The notes under the pieces are model-generated. The model made no database searches. It was not told the DNA's origin and saw only the letters and a program-made list of their open reading frames with translations. Shown here piece by piece: positions 48,711 to 59,215 of a stretch of DNA of 64,000 nucleotides. The position numbers and the translations under genes were made by a program. The DNA is from Nannobrachium achirus (Eukaryota > Chordata > Actinopteri > Myctophiformes > Myctophidae). The first letter of the stretch is position 1; every line of letters begins with the position of its first letter. The stretch covers positions 31,954,693 to 32,018,692 of the forward strand of contig OY997642.1 in the NCBI GenBank assembly GCA_963921795.1. The letters run 5' to 3'.

Positions 48711-49234
48711 GATGGGGTCGTCTGTGCTAGTGCGAGAGAGTTGGACAGAGACAGACTTTGTTCTTTCAACATGTTTATTGTCGACACAGGAGGCATCAAA
48801 ATTAACATTTTCATTTCCCCGACACGGGGTACCGAAAAACGCCCTCGTTTGGGGGGAGGGGGACCGAGAGACACCTCGGACCCCCGCCCCAGCACAATTC
48901 CCCTCTTCAGAGTGTCATTTGCGCTGTCCCCTACCGCGTCCACCGCGGTATGAAGACTGCTGCCTGCCATCCTTGGACGGGCGGCGCGGCTGAGCGCGCT
49001 CGGGAACCACAGCCTTGCTGCGGGGCCTGTCAGGCGCCCTGGCTGCAGAGGCTCCCCTGGAGGAAGACGAGTGCTTCTTAAAAGAAGCAGAGCGGCCCCT
49101 TTCCTTGGCGCGGGAGGAGCGGGACGTCCTCCTAGCTTGCTGCGGTTCATCCTGTGGCACTGTGGTGGACTCGACGATGTCCTTAGCCGCCTTGAAGAAG
49201 GTAACTCTACCCTGCAGCAGCTCCAAGCCCCCAC
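45995..49234 (-). CDS. DIRS reverse transcriptase / RNase H ORF
   Basis: 1079 residues. The N-terminal about 480 residues are low-complexity with two sets of internal repeats. RT spans about residues 510-720, with VPKKGGGLRPILDLKALN, SVDLKDAYQHVQI, LPFGLSLSPRVF and the catalytic YIDD at 658-661. RNase H spans about 815-940 (first Asp in TTDASLSGWG at 824, then ELMAILLAL, VRTDNTTAM and a late Asp in NSGADLLSRG). It overlaps the end of gag by about 320 nt in a different frame, so either frameshifting or internal initiation would be needed. It copies the element RNA into DNA. Confidence 0.93.
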   Translation of the reverse strand: MGAWSCCRVELPSSRRLRTSSSPPQCHRMNRSKLGGRPAPPAPRKGAALLLLRSTRLPPGEPLQPGRLTGPAARLWFPSALSRAARPRMAGSSLHTAVDAVGDSANDTLKRGIVLGRGSEVSLGPPPPKRGRFSVPRVGEMKMLILMPPVSTINMLKEQSLSLSNSLALAQTTPSCMPPVVMMKSCQDSIINHRFYQKPVMLMSNNYVVPQAREWDIPRVDNMNPLCMPPVRMMESRQDSLISQRFYQQPVMLTSNNYMVPHAREWIFPRVSDAMNLTLSQKFCRPTMSPGQGTSIKALEQVLNVKVPLLSGENALVVGESVYQSNRFALPVALSSQNRTLPVSPDTDSLAPRFRSGRKRAPLVKRYNRKVFPPCGLLNPCAPHPGVPDTDTQVPHFRSRRKIAPLVKRYNQKVFPPCGLLNPCAPHPVVPDTDTQVPHFRSGRQKAPPSRKHSGGVSLAQNTLARCARQWKLCNPSHWVFRTITRGYRLQFADIPPLSSRVIHTRARGLKASLLREEISSLLSKGAIVELDRTQSRMGFWSRYFLVPKKGGGLRPILDLKALNVYLKKYVFRMLTVPTMLRSVRQGDFHCSVDLKDAYQHVQIYPPHRKFLRFAFEGRLYEYTVLPFGLSLSPRVFVKVTEAAIAPLRQQGVRLATYIDDWMISASSAHEVARHTQVVLAHLKALGFIVNHGKSMLTPASRLTFIGVLLDSSDMSARLSEERVDRFRECLDSFQVGQEVTYRSCMVLTGMMASAVHLLRLGRFHMRPFQRWMLSLGIPPSLKYKKVTVSPSCAIALSPWLVEGFLTSGVSIGEVVSHKSITTDASLSGWGATFEGRTAQGLWPLEMRGRHINYLELMAILLALKHFEPWILHCHVLVRTDNTTAMFYVNKQGGLSSLPLDRLARELTVWCLSRLKSIRASHVPGLLNSGADLLSRGGPRYEDWSLHPRVVSQIFRKFGQPVADLFASAENTKCPLFFAVKGSPPLGLDALAHTWPRGLLYAFPPFDLIRPTLERVRRFGLEMLLVAPYKGTWRSAIAPLLCEPGWQLPQCRDLLSQARGEIFHQDLQVLDLWVWHVKG
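47871..48235 (-). repeat. 129-bp in-frame tandem repeat in DIRS ORFs
   Basis: TCAATAGGCCGCA recurs at 47971 and 48100, with long flanking identity. The unit is 129 bp (43 codons), two full copies and a partial third. In the RT frame it encodes VFPPCGLLNPCAPHP. Confidence 0.85.
48425..48790 (-). repeat. About 150-bp in-frame tandem repeat in DIRS ORFs
   Basis: ACAGGAGGCATGCA recurs at 48543 and 48696, with a partial third near 48785. In the RT frame it encodes MPPV.MM.S.QDS and RFYQ.PVML.SNNY. Confidence 0.8.
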
Positions 49235-50864
49235 CCATGAGGGTGGTGGGACTGTTCTCCATGTTTATGAGAGACTTGTACATCTCCCCGCGAGGACCTA
49301 GAGGCTTCTCGCCCACGTCCCTCTTAGGCTCGAGGTCGACATAGTCGAGCCAGCGGGCTCTCTCAGACTGGAGGTTGTAGTCCATGGACCTGCCCATCCA
49401 CTTAACCGCATGCCAATTGACCTTCAGCATGATGTCAAATAGAGTGTTCAGTTCAACTGTGTGCTCCCCCGTGGGCAGACCTTTGACCAGGTCCTTGGTG
49501 GAAGCGAGCAAGAGCTGGATCAGATTTAGGTCCTTAGCGGCCAGAGCAGCGGACCGGTAGGCGTTACGAGCCCTGTCCGACTGTAGCTTGTCCTCCAGGA
49601 CAGTGAACCCCGGCGGGTTGGTGCCGACGGGGCCAACAAACGGCCCGTTTTTAGCCGTGCCTACATCTTTGTACTGGGGTCTGACAGAACTCAGAAAAGA
49701 TTGTGCCAACAGGTGGTCCAGGTTAGGGCAGGTGGACATGCCTGCCTCCGCACCGCCCACCAAATCCAACACAGAAAAAGGCAGCTTCCTGGGGTCTTTA
49801 TGTGTCTTCCATGAGGAATGGAGGGCCTTGGTGAAACCTTTCACCAGCGGCAGCCTGGAGAGGACATACGGGGCGGGAACCGAAGGCTCCTGCCCGGGCA
49901 TTTCATCATCATCCTCGGCCTCTTCAGAGGGGAGAGGAGGTGGCAACTCCTCTCCAACTCTGGCCAGAGCTCTCATGTAGACTGTGAGATGATCCAGCAT
50001 TTCTGCTGCAGAATCGACGTCCTCTGCTCCCGCTTCACTCGCTTGACTGGCGGGTGGAGGGGCAGTGGTGCCTGAGGAGGCCTGGGAGCTCCCTGCGGCG
50101 TCCAGTTGACGTGCTGGAGCCGCAGGGGCATTACCTTTCACAGTGACCGTGAGTCGAGAACCCTCGTCCTCGACGGAGTCCTCCTCCTCCTCGGCCGTGT
50201 ATCCAGAGTATTCAGAACCAGAACCCTCGCTCTGACAGGAGCTCAGGTCCGACTCTCGCCTGAAGGTCTGGACTGTTTTGGTGATGCTCACGTCGAGGGG
50301 GACGTCCCCGACGGTCACATCCAAGCGTTTCTTTTTGGGCACCGCGCCCGAAGGGGAAAAGGCTACCGGAGATTTCGTCTGGATGTTAGCCTTCTTGGTC
50401 GCCTTCTTAGCGGCGACTTCACCAGACCCGCCAGCTCCAGTGACAGTGGAGCTAGCTGCGGTCGGTTGCGCGGCAGGCGGTGTCTCATGTAGCACGGCGC
50501 CATCTTGACTTGGAATGGCGCGCTGGTTGCCAAGCGGATCTCCGGAAGGCAGCGCCGCACCTTGACCAACGGTGCGGGCCGCCTGGGGAAGGAAAGACTG
50601 GGCTGTGGGGTTGAGAGCAGTGGACCCACCTGGTGGAGTGCAGGCCCCGAGGCCTGCCCTGGCTAGGTAGAACCGGCGTATCAGTACATCGTGGTCGTAG
50701 GCCACGCAGCAGTCACAGAAAGGTCCTGCTCTCCCCTGAGGACTCAGTGCAGAGAAGGCGTGTGCAACGCCCATGCAGCCGACACAGAGATGGTGAAGAT
50801 CCTGTCCGTCGATGAGTCCTGGACAGCCTGGACATTGCCTCGGCAGGAAGGCCAGAGGATCCAT
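48915..50864 (-). CDS. DIRS gag-like ORF1
   Basis: 649 residues. The N-terminus has a Cys/His cluster (CPGCPGLIDGQDLHHLCVGC, then CDCC), plausibly zinc binding. The middle is acidic and Ser-rich (EYSGYTAEEEEDSVEDEG). About residues 330-550 are a predicted structured region. The C-terminus is Arg/Ser-rich ending YRGGRGRGQRK, suited to nucleic acid binding. It is the first ORF from the promoter end. Assignment as gag-like rests on position and composition typical of fish DIRS ORF1. Confidence 0.85.
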   Translation of the reverse strand: MDPLAFLPRQCPGCPGLIDGQDLHHLCVGCMGVAHAFSALSPQGRAGPFCDCCVAYDHDVLIRRFYLARAGLGACTPPGGSTALNPTAQSFLPQAARTVGQGAALPSGDPLGNQRAIPSQDGAVLHETPPAAQPTAASSTVTGAGGSGEVAAKKATKKANIQTKSPVAFSPSGAVPKKKRLDVTVGDVPLDVSITKTVQTFRRESDLSSCQSEGSGSEYSGYTAEEEEDSVEDEGSRLTVTVKGNAPAAPARQLDAAGSSQASSGTTAPPPASQASEAGAEDVDSAAEMLDHLTVYMRALARVGEELPPPLPSEEAEDDDEMPGQEPSVPAPYVLSRLPLVKGFTKALHSSWKTHKDPRKLPFSVLDLVGGAEAGMSTCPNLDHLLAQSFLSSVRPQYKDVGTAKNGPFVGPVGTNPPGFTVLEDKLQSDRARNAYRSAALAAKDLNLIQLLLASTKDLVKGLPTGEHTVELNTLFDIMLKVNWHAVKWMGRSMDYNLQSERARWLDYVDLEPKRDVGEKPLGPRGEMYKSLINMENSPTTLMGGGLELLQGRVTFFKAAKDIVESTTVPQDEPQQARRTSRSSRAKERGRSASFKKHSSSSRGASAARAPDRPRSKAVVPERAQPRRPSKDGRQQSSYRGGRGRGQRK

Positions 50865-50880
50865 GGCGAAGCACTGTAGA

Positions 50881-51070
50881 TAGAGTTAACCAGAAGCAGA
50901 CGAGCTAACAAGCTAACGGCTAAGGCTAGGCCACGCTTGATTCGGGCAGGGCCTGAACAAGGGGTAAGCAGTGTAGCTAACGTTAACAATAGCAGACGAG
51001 CTAACAAGCTAACGGCTAATGCTATGCCACGCTTGCTTCGGCGGAGGCCTGAACAAGCAGTAATAATCCT
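50881..51070 (-). repeat. About 100-bp direct repeat in DIRS leader
   Basis: AGCAGACGAGCTAACAAGCT then AACGGCTAA.GCTA.GCCACGCTTG occurs at 50893 and at 50991, two units, in the untranslated leader upstream of the gag-like ORF. Confidence 0.88.
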
Positions 51071-51253
51071 TTGTTATAAAAGGAAATAACCGTCGATTTA
51101 GGACGGAACAAGAATAAGTATTCTTAAGTACGGGTTAATTCAACACTCGCCAGTGGGCGACTCCAATGCCACCGCTTTAGGCTAATGCGCGAAGAATAAT
51201 AATACAAAGGCTGAGTTTCAACTTATCTGAATGTGATATCGCAGAGAGTGAAA

Positions 51254-51410
51254 AGAGGATGTTACTTCCGCCTCCGGGGGTTTATATAGCCTGGAGGCGG
51301 GTCACTCCGGTTTGAGTGACAGGCCCTTCCTACCTACGTTAGTACGGGAGCTGAAGTAGTTTCTCTGAATGATCGCCAGGGGGCGTCATTACCCAAGTGG
51401 GAGGTCATCC
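51254..51410 (-). promoter_or_regulatory. DIRS right terminal repeat with TATA box
   Basis: Reverse complement of the left repeat. On the coding strand it carries CTATATAAA (51281-51289) framed by a GCCTCC/GGAGGC inverted pair, about 420 nt upstream of the gag-like start. A role as sense promoter is inference from position. Confidence 0.7.
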
Positions 51411-51442
51411 TGGAATATTGACAGTAAACCACTGTGCTAGAC

Positions 51443-51766
51443 CAGGGGTTCCAAAATGTTTCCATACCAAGGATCCCCTAATGGCCACAGCCTCTAGCTG
51501 CAGCCCCTCTGTTGCAAAATGGGTAAAATAATGTTTCTGATATTTTCTGGAGATGTTTGAAAACTTTTGAAAACGACTGACAGTAATGACATGCACCAAA
51601 TATGGACACCAGATAAACTTACACAATAATTGTATGAATTGAACATAATTTGATATATTGTTGTTTTTTATTTTTCTCTCCTTGACAATTACATATAGGC
51701 CCACTGGGCCCCGGCCCCTCATGGCAATAACACTTGGGAACGTGACCCCCTTTTTGAAAACCTATG
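51443..51766. mobile_element. hAT MITE, 324 bp, sharing a TSD with its neighbour
   Basis: Starts CAGGGGTTCCAAAATG and ends TTTTTGAAAACCTATG. Left flank tgctagac (51435-51442) is also the right duplication of the split MITE. Right flank tgctagtc (51767-51774) matches 7 of 8. Confidence 0.7.
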
Positions 51767-51774
51767 TGCTAGTC

Positions 51775-54700
51775 ACAAGACACACAGTCAAGGATTCATC
51801 ATGATTTTAAAATGGATTCAGAGGCTGTTCTGAAAAGGTTTGACACTACTTTGCCCCTATATGATAATGTGGTTGAGATGGTGAATGATAATAAGTAGAG
51901 AGATGGAGATGTAGAAATGAAATGTCTTTCTTTTGCACTGAACAGACTTGAATTGTAAATACAGCACAGTATGCTTGTAAATGTTGCATTCATGCATTAG
52001 TTGGGATGATAATATGTATCTGTCAATCTGTCTATGCACCAATAATGTATTATTTTTCTGATCTGCGTGCATGTGTGCGTACATGTCATGTGCGCATGTG
52101 TGGGTTGTGTGTTTGTGTGCATGCTGCACGCACGGAAGCGCGCGCGCGTGTGCGTGCGTGCGTGTGTGTGTATGCATGTATGCATCCCTGTTTGAAATCG
52201 AAACCATGTTTAACGGTAGAGCTGGGCGATATGACTTCAAATCAATGTATCACGATTATTTCAAACGTTTGCCTCGATTACGATTTATGCATGCATAAAA
52301 AATTGAAAAACACAGTACCACAATAGGTTGTACTGATCTTATGCATACTATGTGTATGTGATAAATACACAGCCCTGCCGGAAGCGTTTGCACAGGAAGC
52401 AAACACTTGGAAGGAGATGACAGCTCCAGCCTTTTTTCCACCAGGACTGTGGGAAGGTTACTCAGTTCTTGGGTGGGAGTCGTGGAACAAAAATGCATCA
52501 CAAATAGGTATAGCTGCTGGCTCGCCTGGCTGGTCCTCCCTCTCTATTATATATAGTCTAATATTAATATTACTATAATATTCTTACAGTATTAGCCATT
52601 TAGCAACACAAGATGGTTCTTAAGTAATGGCACTGTAGTGTAAGCTACATGTAATTTGTGATAAGCTGTGATCAGCTCTCGATTACATACATATAAAAAG
52701 TTAGTTAAATACAAATGATCAGTAACAGTTGTCTTTTAAAATGGCCACCCTGTCCTGTCTTTAGCAATCGATAGTGAGTCATGGGTGCAGTTTGTAAACG
52801 AAGCCACACAAATTATTGAATCTTAGCTGTGTCTCTCTATTCTTACCTGCCTATGTCCTGTGTTTCATGCCTACTGCACTGCAGTGCAGTGCTATGACAC
52901 CTGCATTTCCCCCATGGGATCAATATATGTCCATCTGTCTGTCACAATGCAGTGTTCAGCAGTAAAACTCTGCCAGAAACTTCATCTGCATATATCAACT
53001 TTGTGGTTGTATGCACATAAATACATACCGTAAATGCATACAGACAAACCCCACTCTAGATGGGTTGGCCTTCAGCCTCGCGGTTAAAAATAGAAGCCCG
53101 AGAAAAACAGAGCAAACTGTGTTAGCCTTTAAGTGGGTGATTGATAGCAATCCATTTAGAAGGTAATGTAAATGTAAAATCCATATGAGCGGGTCAGCAG
53201 TATCTAGTTCCTCTGTGTCCACACATCATAGAGGACCTAACATGGTTACGCTCGCCATACGATCAGGACAAGCATGCCAGGAATGTGGCCTGGCTCCCCA
53301 GACTCTCACCAACTTCTCCAGGTAATAAGCTGTTTGACATCAGGGACTCTGCTCCCCACTGGCAAACACTACTGAAGACCAACCTTCCTCACTGTTGATT
53401 AAATTCTGAGAGTTACAGACGATACCGTAAAGGTTAAAAACCAGTGCTATAGTTAGAAGAGCCATTCTCAACATGTGGGCCATGAGGACATTGCCAAGTC
53501 AGCTCCAAAATAATTATGGACAAAACATGATAATATAACATTATTTAAAATAATAAGAATTTTGTACAGTATTCTTTCTTTAAAACATAGAAACTTTTGT
53601 TTTGATCCAAGCTGCAAAACAATTGATTAATTGATGATTAGAATAAACATGCTCAGCAAATGCACACGGCTGCCGTGTTAAGTGGACAGATGGGCAGGCA
53701 AAATTTTCAATTAGGCCCTGATCCAGAAAAGGTTGAGAACCACTGCTCTAGAATTCACCAGCTATTCATCATTGTGGCATTTCTGTTGAGCATGTGTAGC
53801 AGTCGAGCACATGTAACAGGTACGCTAAGTAAATTAATTCATGCTCTTTGCGGTGTGGCGCAGCAGTGGCAGTGTTGACAGTGAGATTGTTATCTCCTTA
53901 GCAATCTTGCATAGGCAGACCTTCGTCTGCTACGCGACATCTCCACAGAAGCCAGTATTTTCAAAGATATCCTAGCAGCACTGTATGGCAAATGCATCAG
54001 CAGCACGGTGAGAGGCAAAAGGTTGTGATCCCAAAGTGCAGAATCTCCTCTTCTGAAAGAGCATTCAAGCCTGTGCACACAGCCTGTGTCTCTATAGCAT
54101 CTTAATATTATTAATAAATCATAACAGTATTCATTATTTTACAAACAATATACTAGGCTATCATATACATGTGGTGGTCATGGCTGCCTGCTACCCACTG
54201 AAGCTCCATTCAAGTTCAGTACATAAAAGGAGTTACCAGCTTTGTGGCCTTGTGGTTAGAGTGTCCACCCTGAGAATGCGAACTAATGCCTCACTGCCTA
54301 GCACTCAGCATCAAGGATTGGACATACTCTACTAGCATCACTCTCAGTGTACTTGTACATCATGGCTGTGGGTTGTTCATGTATATCAAGCCGCCTCACA
54401 CGCTACAGCCAGAAACAGGAGATAGAGCAGAAGCCTATGGGCCATTGGTTCCCAAGGCAACTTTCTTACTTACTTATAATAGGATTTAACGGAAATGAAG
54501 GCTTTAGTAATGAGTAAATCATTTCCAACCTATAACTGTATGCAGTTATTTTACAGTTCCCATTGACATCCATAGTGAAATTGTACAAAAGATGCACATA
54601 CTGAATATGCTGCACCAAGGGACATAATGTAGTTCTGTACAGTACAGTACATTACAATTGCATGTACAACTGCATACCGCAAACAATATTATCTTCTACC

Positions 54701-55457
54701 TATTCTAAAGGACATTAATCATGACTTGAGTATATAGCATTTATTAATTCTGGGAGTTCGACTTCACTCTCAGTTTACTAATGCTTACATGACAGGCGGA
54801 TGTGAAAGAGTCAAATCTGCATAGATACAGGACATTTATCTGTACTGTATATACAACCTAGACTTTGTCAACCACATGAAACCTATAGAGGATATAGCAT
54901 CCCTCCCTATTCTCAGGCAAACATTAGTTGAAAATTGTCTGTTTTTAGTTAAGAGGAAAACGGAGCAGACCAAGTATAGAGCCCTGTGGGCCCCATGTCA
55001 ACTAAGTATATAGGGTTTAAGTGTGGTGAATATGGTGTTTGTCACACAGAGGGTCAGGAACTAAATGTGTGTCAAAAACATGTTCTGACAGCGTCATGAA
55101 TAAATAACTCTAATGGTAGAATGCGTGTCCTGACTTTATGTACAAATTAAGCAAAAATTGGGATCCAGTGGCTTTTATAAACAGTGGTATAAATGAGTAG
55201 CTGTTTTGGGGAGGAGAATAAAGGGGATTGTCAAGAGGCAAAGGTTAAATGAAAGCTGAACTCTCACTTCTCCAGCTTAATGGACTGTGTGTCCTCCTCT
55301 CCATCCAACCTCATTGTGAAAGGCTAAACACTAAACATCCATGCTTACACTCTGTACCTGCACGCCTTCTCCCACAATCATTGTCAGGAGAACACACAAG
55401 AGAAAAACAGCAACAGGAAGGGATGAAATTAAAATATTTGTCACAAATCCTTTTGTT

Positions 55458-55459
<2 letters not shown>
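51775..55459. other. Intronic or intergenic DNA without recognised gene
   Basis: Scattered repeat scraps only: a mixed GT/GC tract at 52065-52175, a TAGAGCTGGGCGATATG hAT-type end at 52217, a decayed hAT copy ending TTGAGAACCACTG at 53743, a SINE head (GGCCTTGTGGTTAGAGTGTC) at 54246, and a TTAA-type MITE scrap near 54890-55020. No mcc exon found. Confidence 0.4.
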
Positions 55460-55549
<90 letters not shown>

Positions 55550-55598
55550 ACCCGTCCAAACACTGTGTCTGAGTGTGCGTGCGACTGCGCATCCAAAC

Positions 55599-55694
<96 letters not shown>

Positions 55695-55704
55695 CGTGCG
55701 TGCC

Positions 55705-55748
<44 letters not shown>

Positions 55749-55750
55749 TG
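55460..55750. repeat. Paired (GT)n arrays and (GTGC)n
   Basis: GT arrays at 55460-55548 and 55601-55690, separated by CACCCGTCCAAACACTGTG and a near repeat CATCCAAACACTGTG, then GTGC units to 55750. The spacer resembles the 18222-18239 flank. Confidence 0.95.
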
Positions 55751-56714
55751 TCACCCGTCATTTGTGTGGTACACTTCCAGAAGAGGTCATATTTCTTAAG
55801 CACGTCTTTGCCATTTACAGTTGAATGAATCACTCAGCCTCTTTACTGGTCATGAATCCTGATTGCTGAAGCATGTTAGTTGGAGTATTGCAGCCCCATA
55901 TCACTCTGTGTGTGCGTGCGTGTGTGTGCGGTCAAATACAAAATAAAAAATGGAAGGATGTGGACAACTGAGCAAAATGATACACTTTACTGGTCCTCGC
56001 TTTTACAAGATTTTTTAGCTTTTCTAATTTGCATTAAGTGTTAGTGCATGTGTGCATGTGTGCATGTGTGCTTGTGTGCGTGAGTGCATGGATGGGTTCA
56101 AGTTTGAGGGTGTGTGTGTGTGGGTGTGTCTGTGCCCATTCGTGTGAGGGTGTGTGTGCTCGCAAGCAGTGAGCATGCATGTGCACGTACGCGTGAGCGT
56201 GTGTTTTGCATTGATTGAACAGCAGCCAATGTCCTTTACATTTCTAGGAGCTCTGGGGGTTGTATATCACCAGTGTAAATGATGAGTGAGCGCTATGTTA
56301 TATGGCCCACACATCTAAAACATCTCTATGACCTAACCTACTTTCTCTCTTCATAAATCTGAGGTAAAAGCCAACAGAACATTTTCTCAGACATAAAAAC
56401 ATTACCAAGAAAACTACTAACATTATTAGAAGAGAGGGCAGCTACGACTCAAGGCTTTAAATGTGCTCTGTTTGACAAAGAAGCACACCCCTTGTGGTGT
56501 ATGAGTCTTCCACAGAGCAATAAAGCAAACATGAATATAGTGTTTGGGATCACCTCTCAGAGACCAGTGGTTCTCAAATGAATTTTGCATTGACAACGCA
56601 GTTTAAACCCTGTAAACAATATTACTCTGAAAAGGCCAGTCAGAATGTCACAGCCTCACAGGAACCGCTTTTGGGGCGCACAGTCCTGACCCACTAAGGA
56701 ACACTGGTCTAGAA

Positions 56715-56954
56715 CACTGTGGGGCCCAAGGACCCCCAGAGGGAGTTCCAGGGGATCCCCAGCTGAATGGTTGATAGTTAGGAAACAAATGGTCCCTTAC
56801 TGTTATGTAGCTCAGATGGAGTTAAATTAACACTCTGAATACAGGGGATTTCGTAGATTGGGGCCCCAGAAATAAATAAAACATCTTATCAAATGGGGGT
56901 CCATGGCTCTATACATTTCAAACAGGGGGTCCTTGAAAAGGTTGAGAATCACTG
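56715..56954. mobile_element. hAT MITE, 240 bp
   Basis: Starts CACTGTGGGGCCC and ends GGTTGAGAATCACTG. Flanks gtctagaa (56707-56714) and gtctggaa (56955-56962) match 7 of 8. A separate CAGTGGTTCTCAAATG end lies at 56565. Confidence 0.6.
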
Positions 56955-56962
56955 GTCTGGAA

Positions 56963-58660
56963 GAGTTGTGTTAGAGGTGTTTGGGGGTTGTGGGAGGAAG
57001 CTGCTAAGCACCTAGTGCAGCACATCGCTTAAACAGAGCTGCAGGCTAATGATACAAAGCATAAACATGTCAACACTCTTATGCATGGTTTTCCTCTTTA
57101 CCCGCAAGTCTCCCTTAAGCGCTTTAACATACACTAGTCCATAACGGCATTTCCACCCACCTTCCAAACTGGCTATGGGACTGCGACCGCGACTACAGAT
57201 CCCATAGCGTGCGTGGACACATAGACCATAGCAGAAATGCGAATAAACAGCTTACAATTGGGAAAAGTGAAGAATCAGCTTCTTGACTCCCTGCCAACGC
57301 AACGGTCTATGCACATGTGCAATTTTAGATCGATTGGACAAACCACTGAGGAGAAATTTGTATGAGGACGGAGCAGACAGACAAAAAGGACCGACAGACT
57401 TGTTCTTTTAGTACGTTAACCAACACACAGATTACATTCTTGAATGCTTACAGTACTCTTTCAATCTTTGTCTATGTATTTCCTTCTGCCAGATGTGCAT
57501 GGCAGGGTAATGTAATCTTCCTGTTTGTTTGTTTGTTTGTTTGCTTGTTTGATTGTTAGAAAGATACTTAACAGATGTTCATGAAACCTGGAAGGAATGA
57601 TCAGCAGATTAAAGTGCCCTACAGACGGACGGTGGTCGACACGGTGAGACACAATCGCTCCGCGAGTAAACGCCAGGCAAAATTACGCCTAGCAGCCACT
57701 GTTGGCACCTCCTGAGGTGCCAGCTGCCAAGCCACACTGCTCCTCAACTTCTCTGCGCGTCCAAAATAATCGCCTGCCTCTTTGAAAATTACCCATTGTT
57801 TATTGCAAGTAACAGATCGATATTTCGATCACGTCGGATCATCATCAGGGTACATGTAACCAGACGTGATCGATATGTTGATCCATCTTATAATAAACAG
57901 TGGGAGCAAAAAGCAGCGTGCCCACTTTATTGTTTATTGTTGATCAGTTACTGATCAGTAGATAGACCTAAAGAGATTTTTGCTCCAAAGAGAGTTTTGG
58001 GTCAAAAAGGTCATCCGGCACCCCTGGCCAGCCGGGGCGCCTGATGGAGGGGAAAGGAACTGATTGGAATAACGTGTTCCATGCGCTACGTCCAACCAGG
58101 GAAGCTCCCCCTGTCAGGTGATAAGAAGCGGCCCGCTCACTTCTCATGCACTGAAGGAAGCTTGAGCTTAGTTCGGGGCCCTCACCAGGTTGGCAGAGGG
58201 AGAGCAGGGCTCAGGATTACAGCTTAGGCAATTAGCACTGAGTGTTCTCCTTCTTTCGTGTATCATCGTCCTTGATCATTGGTTGACGACATTTCATTTC
58301 ACAAGATTTCTTGTTACTTAGGGGAGGCCATGGGGCTGGCTGTCGTCTTCTCCCCCTTGCTGACGTGAAAAATGGGTTACAAAATCGTGGGATAAAAATT
58401 TTAAGCAAAAAAATAAAAATAAAAAGTCAAAATGTAGGGTTTTCACTCCCAGGTGTATTGCTTTAATCAAGGCAGGATCATTTAGAATCACATATTGTAT
58501 ACGTACAAATGCCGCTTTCACTGGACACATTGCACACCTGATGTATTTGCTCAGATGTTATATTTAGCTGGTTCCATTGAATCTTGCTACAGTATGGGTT
58601 GTAGTTTTATCTTCTGTAGCTGTATTCCTTTCTTCTCTTTTGTTTAGCGGTATCTATACT
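56963..58660. other. No recognised gene
   Basis: Contains (GTTT)n at 57519-57550 and a dispersed repeat at about 57780-57960 with GATCATCATCAGGGTAC and two TTATAATAAACAGTGGG/TTTATTGTTTATTG blocks. Nothing coding supported. Confidence 0.4.
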
Positions 58661-58679
58661 GTATGCCAGGGTGCTGAAA

Positions 58680-59040
58680 TGTCCCATTTTCTCATCAGGT
58701 ATCAGAACAGTTTCATATCGTCACTGTCAGGCAGAAACCTTGTATCTCCACGTTTTTCTTTTTTTTCTAAATTAAAGCACAACTTCATCATACAAGAGTG
58801 TTGCACAAAAGTAGTGAAAATAGCCGATTTACAAGCACAAAACGCCTCCCGATGCGAGTCGTTGTGTGCTTGTAGATCGTCTATTTTCACTATTTTAAAA
58901 TAATTTAAAAAAGGGAAGGTTTTGGACACACAAGGTTTCCACCCGACAACAACGATATCATTCTCTTCTTCCCTGTCCTGAACCATCTCTGCTGGGGATT
59001 TCAGCTGCAGAGCACTGCTAAGCGTCATTTCAATTTTACT
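58680..59040. mobile_element. Palindrome-core MITE with CACTGTC.GGCAGAAACCTTG ends
   Basis: The left ATCGTCACTGTCAGGCAGAA and right AAGGTTTCCACCCGACAACA are inverted. Palindrome 58812-58890 (TAGTGAAAATAG ... CTATTTTCACTA). Related ends occur near 12440-12700 and 59295-59520, defining another family with the same core. Confidence 0.65.
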
Positions 59041-59059
59041 ACAGCAAACTCCAATGAGT

Positions 59060-59215
59060 GATTAGGTGGGGTTCAGTGTCTTACTCAAGGTTATTTGGAC
59101 TGAATAAATTGGCTGTTGGCAAGGGATGAATGTCGTGACTTCCCACTGTTTCCAGTAACGGGACGGTCACTCTATCCACTCAGTTGTCAGTGGGAATCGA
59201 GGGTGGGCCCAGCTG
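59060..59215 (-). mobile_element. SINE-like fragment
   Basis: Contains TTACTCAAGGTTATTTGGAC and GGGACGGTCACTCTATCCAC, the decayed box-B and head regions of fish tRNA-SINEs in reverse. Confidence 0.4.

Larger units (their letters stand above)
44316..51429 (-). mobile_element. DIRS-like tyrosine-recombinase retrotransposon, apparently intact
   Basis: 7.1 kb on the minus strand with gag-like, RT/RNase H and tyrosine recombinase ORFs. It has 157-bp terminal inverted repeats that I read as identical, and an internal complementary region that fuses the reverse complements of both termini, the structure used for the DIRS circular replication model. There is no target duplication, as expected for recombinase-mediated insertion. 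ORFs are long and uninterrupted, which with identical ends suggests a young copy. End coordinates are ambiguous by one base. Confidence 0.95.
43906..51434. mobile_element. hAT MITE split by the DIRS insertion, TSD tgctagac
   Basis: The MITE is 43906-44315 plus 51430-51434, about 415 bp when the insert is ignored. Ends CAGTGGTTCCCAACC / GGTTGAGAAC+CACTG, with a perfect 8-bp duplication tgctagac at 43898-43905 and 51435-51442. It is an inverted relative of the 29742 copy, with palindrome at 44126-44205. The retrotransposon entered five bases before its right end. Confidence 0.92.

Noticed and set aside
48705-50815. Plus-strand frames across the DIRS element
   Set aside because: They are antisense to the gag and pol frames, with no recognisable domain.
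53260-53420. Possible upstream mcc exon (CTCACCAACTTCTCCAG followed by GTAATAAG)
   Set aside because: The donor-like site is on the plus strand, opposite to mcc, and neither strand translates to MCC-like sequence.
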